Assembly (NCBI GenBank): GCA_040386995.1
Contig: JAZKES010000005.1
Coordinates: forward strand, 1 to 64,000
Direction: 5' to 3'
Source of the DNA: CAILUG01 sp040386995
Lineage (GTDB): Bacteria > Pseudomonadota > Gammaproteobacteria > Pseudomonadales > Pseudohongiellaceae
Length of the DNA stretch: 64,000 nt
Under the pieces are notes generated by a model that saw only the letters and a list, made by a program, of their open reading frames with translations, ran no database searches and was not told where the DNA came from. This document shows positions 53,845 to 60,817 of this stretch, piece after piece; the stretch's first letter is position 1, and every line of letters starts with the position of its first letter. A program made the translations under genes and the position numbers.

Positions 53845-56558
53845 CTGAACAACCTGCGTTCTGCAATACGGCAGAAACTATCCAGATGACAATTGTCGCA
53901 AGTGGTGCGCGACAGCGGATCCACGACGAGCCTGCCGTCCAGATATTCCTGAGCGAGTTGTTGCAAGCTGTCCGTCCAGTGGTGCTTGAGCAACTCCCAC
54001 GAAGGCAATACAACTGATTTTTGTGCTGAAAACGCAATGCCTGGCAGCGCCTGATCACTGTCACCTATACCCACATAAACCTGCTCTTTGAGGTTGATAT
54101 GAGCGTAGAGCAGCGCAGTTGTGGGTCCATATTTTTGTTGTGCGTCTACCGCTGTTTGATACAACAACAGCTGGGGTTTTTCGGGACGCTCTTCCTGCCA
54201 GAGCTGGGAAGTTTTCTGCCCGGTTTTGTAATCAACAACGGTCAACGAACCATCTTCATTGCGATCGATGCGATCAATACGCAGGTTGAGTGTGAGATTG
54301 GCAAACCGCCACGCCAGTTTTTCTTCGTTGGCGAGTACAGAAAAATGACCACGCGATTTTTCAGCCTGCATCCAACCCACCAACAATTTGCAAAGGCGTT
54401 CATGCTCAAGCGCGTGATAGCGAGGAGTCATGGTTTGTGGATAACGCCGGGCCACGGTGAGCAGTGCACTTATTACGGCCGCACTGATATGTGTTGCAAG
54501 CTCATCTTCGTCTGCCGCATGCAATTGCATGGAACTTTGCATGACCTGCCAGAAATTTTGTAATGCATTGTGAATACATTCACCGACTGCGCTCGGTGAG
54601 AGTCCATAGCTGAGTTCCGGCAGCTCTTTGACCTTCAACCGGTGTTTTGCGAATGCCCGAAACGGACATGCGGCCTGGTCAGCGAGCACAGCACTGGAGC
54701 CACTATGTTGCAGCTCGGTCGGCAAGGGCAGGGCAGAGGTGTCGTGCAACAGCTCCAATACATTCGTGAAATTTTTTACCGCAGGATGCAGCCCAGGCAT
54801 TTCAAGTTCTGGAACATGAAAAGGTAAACCTTGCGGCAATAATGCACTGGGTCGTACGGGTGTTTCGTCTGCCTGGAGGGCATGGCTGAATACTATTTCA
54901 AACTGGGTGCTTGTCATTATTTGTTGCAACAGCGAGCGTGCCTTTTGCAAGGCCAGTGCGGGATCAGAACCCGGCAGCCTGGCTTCCTTCTGCAATCCGA
55001 GCGGCAGCCAGGGACTATGCTGTTCCGAGCTCGGCCAATGCTGCTCTGTCATCTGCATGCACCACACGTGAGTGAAGCGCATACCTGTGCTCGCGAGCGG
55101 GCCTGTCACCTGAATCGGTGCGCTGGTGTTGATGATTGCATGATGGGTTTCCTGGGACAGGCGCTTGAAGATTGCTTGTGCCTCCTGCAATGTGCCAGGG
55201 GCAAACAGGGAAACCAGCTTCTGCATATCTGCCTGCAGTTTGTGCCATGCTCTGACAAGCGCGCGATTGCCAGTTGCAACCAGGCGCTCTTCATCGAGCA
55301 ACAGAAGCCATTGTTCCTGCCACCATTTCAGGAAAAAGGTTGAATTAGTCGATGATTTTGCGGGTTTCTTGCGTTGCAACAGTTTGAGCAGCGCCGCTCC
55401 GAGCATCGGAGAATACCAGGGATGGCCTGACTGCAGGCACATCTCCCTGAAACCAGCCATGCTGGTGACAAGTTCACCTCGCCTGCGAAGTTGCAGTTCC
55501 ATGGCTGCCCGTGCGTCGGCTTCCTGCTCAGCACCACGCAACCAGGGGGAACGCAGCAGCTGGCACAACAGTAATGTATCGCAGTGGTCTTGCTCGAGTT
55601 TCATCATCTGCAAGGCACTAGCGATGAAAGGCTGCGAGGCGAGGTTGCGCGTAACCGGACAACTGTAAGCGAGCCCTGGAACATCGGGGGGAAACATTTG
55701 CGCAAACATACGATCAAGCTTCGGCGCCATTGCTTGTGGGTCAGCACATATAATGCCGATGGCGGCATCAGGATTGGACTTAAGTGTTTGCACTGCCCAT
55801 TGCACCGCAGCACGACACTCCTCATCTTCATGAGCACACCTGACAACCCGCGCTGCGGGCGACGCGTTGGGTGCTTGCCAGAACCGCACGTCTGCACCGA
55901 GCTCGGCAAATCTCGCGAACAAGGCCACGTATATCGGCGGTGGATCAGTGAAGCCCCACAACCAGATCTTTTTGGGGAGTATCGATGCGAGCACTTCTGC
56001 ATCTTTATTTGCAAGATTCAACAACGCATGCAGCGTGTTGCTGAACGTCAGAACACGTTTGTTCTGACAAAGCTCGATAAAACTTTTTGCCCACTGTAGA
56101 AAAATTTCCCGATCATCAGGATTTTCGTCTTGAGAATTGGTCAAGCGGACATGCTTGTGAAGTTCTGGCAACGTAATTTGCCACTGCTGAAGTAAACGTA
56201 ATGCCTCACGTGTGCTTTCTGCTGTGCCATCGATATTCAGCAGGAATGTGCCCACGTCAGTAGCGCGAATTACCTGCCGCCACAGCAGTAGTTCCTGCGC
56301 TGGCTCGAGAACCTGCCATCCCAATTGGGGGGCATCCAGATGTAAGGCGAGTTCATACCAGAGTTTGCCGAGCCATAAATCGATCGCGGCGATGGTTGGT
56401 GTTTCGATGATCTTGCTATTTTGTCGCGCCAGCGCATATTTGCACCAGTTGTTCTGTAACTGCGCGCTGCTTGAATAGTTTGGCGTGAGCACCTGCGCAC
56501 CGGCCGCAAGGACTGTGTCCAGGCGCGCCAGTTCTTCCTGCTGCAGGGTGTTACTCAT
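53841..56558 (-). CDS. AddB-like nuclease with inactive helicase domain and Fe-S staple
   Basis: This 905-residue protein resembles the group annotated as probable DNA repair protein, the AddB-like partner. The N-terminal helicase-like part has no Walker A. The C-terminal nuclease has RIDRIDRNEDGSLTVVDYKT and KPQLLLYQTAV. One Cys in DQAACPFRAFAKHRL near residue 635 and the cluster C887, C890, C896 (CDNCHLDSFC) form the four ligands of an AddB-type iron-sulfur staple. It is the first gene of the pair. The ATG start lies just after the ETF-QO gene ends at 56567, with an 8-base gap, so the three genes may form one unit. Confidence 0.85.
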   Translation of the reverse strand: MSNTLQQEELARLDTVLAAGAQVLTPNYSSSAQLQNNWCKYALARQNSKIIETPTIAAIDLWLGKLWYELALHLDAPQLGWQVLEPAQELLLWRQVIRATDVGTFLLNIDGTAESTREALRLLQQWQITLPELHKHVRLTNSQDENPDDREIFLQWAKSFIELCQNKRVLTFSNTLHALLNLANKDAEVLASILPKKIWLWGFTDPPPIYVALFARFAELGADVRFWQAPNASPAARVVRCAHEDEECRAAVQWAVQTLKSNPDAAIGIICADPQAMAPKLDRMFAQMFPPDVPGLAYSCPVTRNLASQPFIASALQMMKLEQDHCDTLLLCQLLRSPWLRGAEQEADARAAMELQLRRRGELVTSMAGFREMCLQSGHPWYSPMLGAALLKLLQRKKPAKSSTNSTFFLKWWQEQWLLLLDEERLVATGNRALVRAWHKLQADMQKLVSLFAPGTLQEAQAIFKRLSQETHHAIINTSAPIQVTGPLASTGMRFTHVWCMQMTEQHWPSSEQHSPWLPLGLQKEARLPGSDPALALQKARSLLQQIMTSTQFEIVFSHALQADETPVRPSALLPQGLPFHVPELEMPGLHPAVKNFTNVLELLHDTSALPLPTELQHSGSSAVLADQAACPFRAFAKHRLKVKELPELSYGLSPSAVGECIHNALQNFWQVMQSSMQLHAADEDELATHISAAVISALLTVARRYPQTMTPRYHALEHERLCKLLVGWMQAEKSRGHFSVLANEEKLAWRFANLTLNLRIDRIDRNEDGSLTVVDYKTGQKTSQLWQEERPEKPQLLLYQTAVDAQQKYGPTTALLYAHINLKEQVYVGIGDSDQALPGIAFSAQKSVVLPSWELLKHHWTDSLQQLAQEYLDGRLVVDPLSRTTCDNCHLDSFCRIAERRLFR

Positions 56559-56566
56559 CAGATGAA

Positions 56567-58249
56567 TTACATGTTGGGATAATTGGGACCACCACCACCT
56601 TCAGGAGTAACCCAGCGGATGTTCTGGGTTGGGTCCTTGATATCGCAGGTTTTGCAATGCACACAATTCTGCGCATTGATCTGCAGGCGGGGCTGGCCAT
56701 CGTCCCGCACAATCTCATAAACGCCAGCCGGGCAATAACGCTGGGCTGGTTCATCAAATTGCGGCAGGTTGAACTGCACTGGTGTGGCAGGATCGAGTAG
56801 CTGCAGATGGCAAGGCTGATCTTCCGCATGATTTGTATTGGATAGATACACGGAGTTGAGCAGGTCGAAACTCAGCACGTTATCGTGTTTCGGATACGTA
56901 ATTCGCGGCGCTTTCTCGGCTGCCTTAAGCGTCGCGTGGTCGGGCGTGTTGTCGCGCAGCGTGAAAGGCAAGTTACCGTTGAAGATAGTCTGGTCGATCC
57001 ACGTAAAAGCTGAGCCTAATAAGGTGCCGAATTTATGCAGTGCGGGGGCGCAATTGCGCACGCGATAAAGTTCACGGCGCAAATTTGAGTCGCTGAAACT
57101 TTGTTCGTAACGCGTGAGCACGTGTGGCGGTTGCGCAAGTTGTAGCGCTTCCCACAGTGCGTCGGCAGCGAGCATGCCTGACCTGATCGCAGTATGAGTA
57201 CCTTTGAGCTTGAGCATATTCAAAAAGCCTGCGTCATCACCCACCAGCAAGCCACCAGGGAAAACCAGTTTTGGCAGTGACTGCAATCCACCTTTGACCA
57301 ACGCACGCGCGCCATAGGCGAGACGTTTACCACCCTGCAACACTTGCGCGAACACGGGATGATGTTTCATGCGCTGAAATTCTTCGTATGGATTGAGCCA
57401 CGGATTGTCGTAATTGAGATCGGTAATCAGGCCTATCGATATTTGCTGATCGTCGCAGTGATACATGAAGCCACCGCCTGTAGTACTTCCAGCGCCCAAT
57501 GGCCAGCCTAGACTATGAACGATGTGGCCGAGGTGATGTGACGACGCAGGGATTTCCCAGATTTCCTTGATGCCCAGACCATAATGCTGCGGACTGCTAT
57601 TGGCATCGAGACTGAAACGCCGGATGACTTCTTTACCGAGATGCCCGCGGCAGCCTTCAGCAAGCACCGTATAACGTGCACTCAGCGCATAACCCGGTGT
57701 GAAATTGGGTCCGGGTTCGCCGGCTTTGTTGCGGCCCATGTCGCCGGTCAACACACCGGTGACGACGCCATCGTCATCGACCATCAACTCGGCGCCGCTG
57801 AAGCCGCTTAGAATATTCACGCCAAGTGCTTCTGCCTGTTCTGCGAGCCAACGACACAGATTGGCCAGACTGATGATGTAGTTGCCCTGGTTGTGCAGGC
57901 CCTGTGGAATGAACAACTCCGGGATGCGAATTGCGGCAGTCGCGCTGCGCAGGAATAATACGTCTTCTGACGTTACCGCCGTAGTGACGGGTGCTCCGCG
58001 ATTTTGCCAGTCAGGAAAAAGTTCGGTGAGTGCGGCGGGTTCGAACAACGCACCTGACACGATGTGAGCGCCAATTTCGGAGCCTTTTTCCAGCAGACAG
58101 ATGCTGAGTTCTTTTTGCGCTGCTTTTGCAAGTTGCGCAAGATGACATGCCGTCGCGAGGCCGGACGGACCGCCACCGACGATGACGACATCGAATTCCA
58201 TACTTTCGCGTTCGGAGGGTGCAGACTGGGCAGAAGAGAGCGTCGACAA
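56567..58249 (-). CDS. Electron transfer flavoprotein-ubiquinone oxidoreductase
   Basis: This 560-residue membrane-associated FAD and 4Fe-4S enzyme passes electrons from reduced ETF to ubiquinone. The FAD motif is FDVVIVGGGPSGLATACHLA near residue 19, followed by LEKGSEIGAHIVSGALFEP and AEGCRGHLGKEVI. The ferredoxin-like cluster has cysteines in RYCPAGVYEI and INAQNCVHCKTCDIKDPTQ. The protein ends GGPNYPNM as in the family. The frame opens with a TTG at 58249 (AAAGG site); an ATG at 58201 (MEFDVVIVGG) is the other possible start. It is divergent from etfBA, its electron donor. Confidence 0.95.
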   Translation of the reverse strand: MSTLSSAQSAPSERESMEFDVVIVGGGPSGLATACHLAQLAKAAQKELSICLLEKGSEIGAHIVSGALFEPAALTELFPDWQNRGAPVTTAVTSEDVLFLRSATAAIRIPELFIPQGLHNQGNYIISLANLCRWLAEQAEALGVNILSGFSGAELMVDDDGVVTGVLTGDMGRNKAGEPGPNFTPGYALSARYTVLAEGCRGHLGKEVIRRFSLDANSSPQHYGLGIKEIWEIPASSHHLGHIVHSLGWPLGAGSTTGGGFMYHCDDQQISIGLITDLNYDNPWLNPYEEFQRMKHHPVFAQVLQGGKRLAYGARALVKGGLQSLPKLVFPGGLLVGDDAGFLNMLKLKGTHTAIRSGMLAADALWEALQLAQPPHVLTRYEQSFSDSNLRRELYRVRNCAPALHKFGTLLGSAFTWIDQTIFNGNLPFTLRDNTPDHATLKAAEKAPRITYPKHDNVLSFDLLNSVYLSNTNHAEDQPCHLQLLDPATPVQFNLPQFDEPAQRYCPAGVYEIVRDDGQPRLQINAQNCVHCKTCDIKDPTQNIRWVTPEGGGGPNYPNM

Positions 58250-58358
58250 AAGACAATCCTTTAACTGTCAAAATACGGATACAGGCTATTATAATTGCCG
58301 GGCTGTCAAAAGGGTAAAAACTCTCTGACTCTATCCATCCTCCATTAAAGTAGTCCTC

Positions 58359-58985
58359 ATGAAAATACTTGTTGCGGTAAAACGTACCATCGATGCNNNN
58401 NNNNNNNNNNNNNNNNNNNNNNNNNNNNNNNNNNNNNNNNNNNNNNNNNNNNNNNNNNNNNNNNNNNNNNNNNNNNNNNNNNNNNNNNNNNNNNNNAGTG
58501 ACGACCTCGAACCACTCAACGTGGCTAAACTGCTCAAGGCTGTCGTGCAAAAGGAACAACCTGCGTTGATATTACTGGGTAAACAGTCAATCGATTCGGA
58601 CAACAACCAGGTTGGCCAGATGCTGGCCGCGCTCTGTGACATGCCGCAGGCAACCTTCGCTTCCAAAGTGGAATTGAGTGCGGACAAAGTTGTGGTGAGC
58701 AGGGAAGTGGATGGTGGCGAACAGGTGTTGAGTCTGCAATTACCGGCGGTTGTTACGAGTGATTTGCGCTTGAACGAACCGCGCTTCAAAAAACTTCCAG
58801 ACATCATGAAGGCCAAGAAGAAACCCGTCGAAGTGATGACTCCCGAACAACTGGGCGTGCAGATCAAAAATCATCTTACCGTTGTGTCAGTGACTGATCC
58901 GCCACCTCGCAAAGCTGGCGTCATTGTCAAAACCACGGCTGAACTTGTCGACAAACTCAAAAACGAAGCGAAGGTGATTGCATGA
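58359..58985 (+). CDS. etfB: Electron transfer flavoprotein beta subunit, interrupted by assembly gap
   Basis: This gene for the beta subunit of ETF, which binds AMP and contacts dehydrogenases, begins with MKILVAVKRTIDA. A run of 100 N at 58397-58496 follows, and the frame resumes with DDLEPLNVAKLLKAVVQKEQ, LLGKQSIDSDNNQVGQMLAA, PQATFASKVELS and VVTSDLRLNEPRFKKLPDIM. As written it encodes 208 residues. Family members have about 249, so roughly 40 residues are missing and the true gap is nearer 220 bases. It overlaps etfA by four bases (ATGA). The gap is a sequencing artefact, not a pseudogene. Confidence 0.9.
   Translation: MKILVAVKRTIDXXXXXXXXXXXXXXXXXXXXXXXXXXXXXXXXXXSDDLEPLNVAKLLKAVVQKEQPALILLGKQSIDSDNNQVGQMLAALCDMPQATFASKVELSADKVVVSREVDGGEQVLSLQLPAVVTSDLRLNEPRFKKLPDIMKAKKKPVEVMTPEQLGVQIKNHLTVVSVTDPPPRKAGVIVKTTAELVDKLKNEAKVIA
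58397..58496. other. Assembly gap (100 N) inside etfB
   Basis: Exactly 100 N, a placeholder length used for gaps of unknown size. Confidence 0.95.
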
Positions 58986-59911
58986 AAGCACTGGTTATTG
59001 CCGAACATGACAATCAGCAACTCAAGGGCGTAACACGCGCGCTTGTAACAGCTGCACTGCAAACTGCCGATCAGGTTGATGTACTTGTTGCGGGTTCTTC
59101 CTGCTCTGCCCTGGTGATGGCAGCTGCAAACATTGCAGGCGTGAACAGCGTGCGTTTCGCGGATCATGAAAGTTTGCAACATCCGCTCGCAGAAACACTC
59201 GCCTCGCTGGTTCTTTCAATTGCGGCAGAATATGCCGTTATTCTTGCAGCAGCGACTACTACCGGGAAAAACTTTCTGCCGCGTGTTGCCGCATTGCTCG
59301 ACGTAGCGCAGATTTCCGAGATAACTGCAGTTGTTGATCGTTCGACTTTCGTAAGGCCCGTTTATGCAGGTAGCGCACTTGCAACAGTTCGCTCAAGTGA
59401 TGCGATCAAGGTACTCACGGTGCGCACATCGGCATTTGCGGAAGCCGCTGATGCGACTGCGGCTGCTCCTGTAGCTGCGATCAATTTTGCGCCGCTTCCG
59501 GGCAACGCAACATTTGTCAGTGAGAATCTCGCCAAAAGCAGCCGACCTGACCTTGCGGCCGCAAAAGTTGTTATTGCGGGTGGACGTGGTCTTGGCAGCG
59601 CCGAAAACTTTCGTTTACTCGAAAAGCTGGCTGATAAACTTGGCGCGGGCATTGGTGCATCACGCGCAGCAGTCGACAGTGGTTATGCGCCAAACGACAT
59701 GCAGATTGGCCAGACGGGCAAGGTTGTCGCTCCGGATCTCTATATTGCCGTTGGTATATCCGGCGCAATTCAGCATCTTGCGGGTATGAAAGACAGCAGG
59801 GTGATTGTTGCGATAAACAAGGATGCCGAAGCACCTATTTTTCAGGTGGCGGATTATGGCTTGGTTACCGACTTGTTCACTGCACTGCAAGAACTGGAAG
59901 AGTTGTTATAG
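58982..59911 (+). CDS. etfA: Electron transfer flavoprotein alpha subunit
   Basis: This 309-residue FAD-binding subunit of ETF has domain I at residues 1-185 (KALVIAEHDNQQLKGVTRAL, then AAATTTGKNFLPRVAALLDV). The C-terminal FAD-binding domain includes VIAGGRGLGSAENFRLLEKL, ASRAAVDSGYAPNDMQIGQT, GKVVAPDLYIAVGISGAIQH and INKDAEAPIFQVADYGLVTD. With EtfB it accepts electrons from acyl-CoA and other dehydrogenases, then delivers them to the ETF-QO encoded on the opposite strand. Confidence 0.96.
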   Translation: MKALVIAEHDNQQLKGVTRALVTAALQTADQVDVLVAGSSCSALVMAAANIAGVNSVRFADHESLQHPLAETLASLVLSIAAEYAVILAAATTTGKNFLPRVAALLDVAQISEITAVVDRSTFVRPVYAGSALATVRSSDAIKVLTVRTSAFAEAADATAAAPVAAINFAPLPGNATFVSENLAKSSRPDLAAAKVVIAGGRGLGSAENFRLLEKLADKLGAGIGASRAAVDSGYAPNDMQIGQTGKVVAPDLYIAVGISGAIQHLAGMKDSRVIVAINKDAEAPIFQVADYGLVTDLFTALQELEELL

Positions 59912-59955
59912 TTCGTTCAAGAATTTTGCATTCGTTCTGCCCGTAGATTTTTTGC

Positions 59956-60055
59956 NNNNNNNNNNNNNNNNNNNNNNNNNNNNNNNNNNNNNNNNNNNNN
60001 NNNNNNNNNNNNNNNNNNNNNNNNNNNNNNNNNNNNNNNNNNNNNNNNNNNNNNN
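59956..60055. other. Assembly gap (100 N) in an intergenic region
   Basis: This second 100-N placeholder lies between etfA and the YceI gene, directly beside tandem repeats that could explain the assembly break. Confidence 0.95.
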
Positions 60056-60058
60056 CTT

Positions 60059-60106
60059 ATAGATAGATTCTTCATCCATAGATAGATTCTTCACACATAG
60101 ATAGTT
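60059..60106. repeat. Tandem repeat, 19-bp period
   Basis: The unit beginning ATAGATAGATTCTTCA occurs at 60059 and 60078, and a shortened third copy (ATAGATAG then TTCAC) begins at 60097. The period is 19 bases. More copies may be hidden in the adjacent N run. Confidence 0.8.
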
Positions 60107-60131
60107 CACTCGAACAGCACAGGAGCTGACC

Positions 60132-60719
60132 ATGCAAGTTCTACATTCGAAAATTCCGGCGATGTTGTTTCTTCTACTGGCTGCGAGCCAAAGTCACGCT
60201 GAGTGGGCGCTGGATGGTGGCGCTTCGTCATTTTTTTATGTCACCACCAAAGCCGCCGCTGTAACCGAAATCAATAGTTTTTCGGGATTAAGTGGCGGCA
60301 TCAGTGATGCAGGTAAGGCGAGTCTCGTTATTGATCTTGCGACGGTCGATACTGCAGTGGATATCCGTAATCAGCGTATGCGTGAGATCGTATTTCAGGT
60401 GGCGAATTTTCCGTCCGCGACCGTCAGTCTGGATGTCGATGAGGAAGCGTTGAGCAGCATGAGTGCGGGTGTAAGCACAACAGGAAGTTACACAGCGCAA
60501 GTGGCGTTGCACGGCATGACAGCAGACGTATTGGCCGATTTGCAGATAACCAAACTCGAGGATGACAGTGTACTTGTACAGGTCGCACGGCCATTGGTTG
60601 TGGCTGCAGCAACGTTTGGTCTGCAGGCTGGTGTAGATGAGTTGCAGAAAGTAGCTTCACTGCCATCGATAACCCCAGGCGTGGTCATCGATTTCACGCT
60701 TGTATATCGCAAGCAATAA
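60132..60719 (+). CDS. YceI-family periplasmic protein
   Basis: This 195-residue exported lipocalin-like protein has a signal peptide at residues 1-23 (ending SQSHAEW) and the YceI core: WALDGGASSFFYVTTKAAAV, FSGLSGGISDAGKASLVIDL and VDTAVDIRNQRMREIVFQVA, then the strand-rich C terminus ending PGVVIDFTLVYRKQ. YceI proteins bind isoprenoid or polyprenyl chains in a beta-barrel. The start has an AGGAG site. It is convergent with rne and shares its terminator. Confidence 0.88.
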   Translation: MQVLHSKIPAMLFLLLAASQSHAEWALDGGASSFFYVTTKAAAVTEINSFSGLSGGISDAGKASLVIDLATVDTAVDIRNQRMREIVFQVANFPSATVSLDVDEEALSSMSAGVSTTGSYTAQVALHGMTADVLADLQITKLEDDSVLVQVARPLVVAAATFGLQAGVDELQKVASLPSITPGVVIDFTLVYRKQ

Positions 60720-60737
60720 TTTCACTCTGCATAAAAC

Positions 60738-60780
60738 AAAAAGGCTGTTGCACTTCCATGCAACAGCCTTTTTTTATTTT
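60738..60780. terminator. Bidirectional terminator between yceI-like gene and rne
   Basis: AAAAGGCTGTTGCA (60739-60752) pairs perfectly with TGCAACAGCCTTTT (60759-60772), and the T-run continues to 60775 with more T after it. The other flank is A-rich, so transcripts from either side can end here. Confidence 0.9.
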
Positions 60781-60817
60781 CATCAGCTCAACCGAATAAC
60801 GTCGAGCTACTTAGCGC

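Noticed and set aside
58266..58310. TGTCAA and ATTATAAT elements between ETF-QO and etfBA as overlapping divergent promoters
   Set aside because: TATAAT occurs on both strands, but no TTGACA-like box lies at 16-18 bases from it. The one match is only 11 bases away.
60059..60106. CRISPR array
   Set aside because: The 19-bp units are directly adjacent with no spacers, so it is a simple tandem repeat. No cas genes are present.
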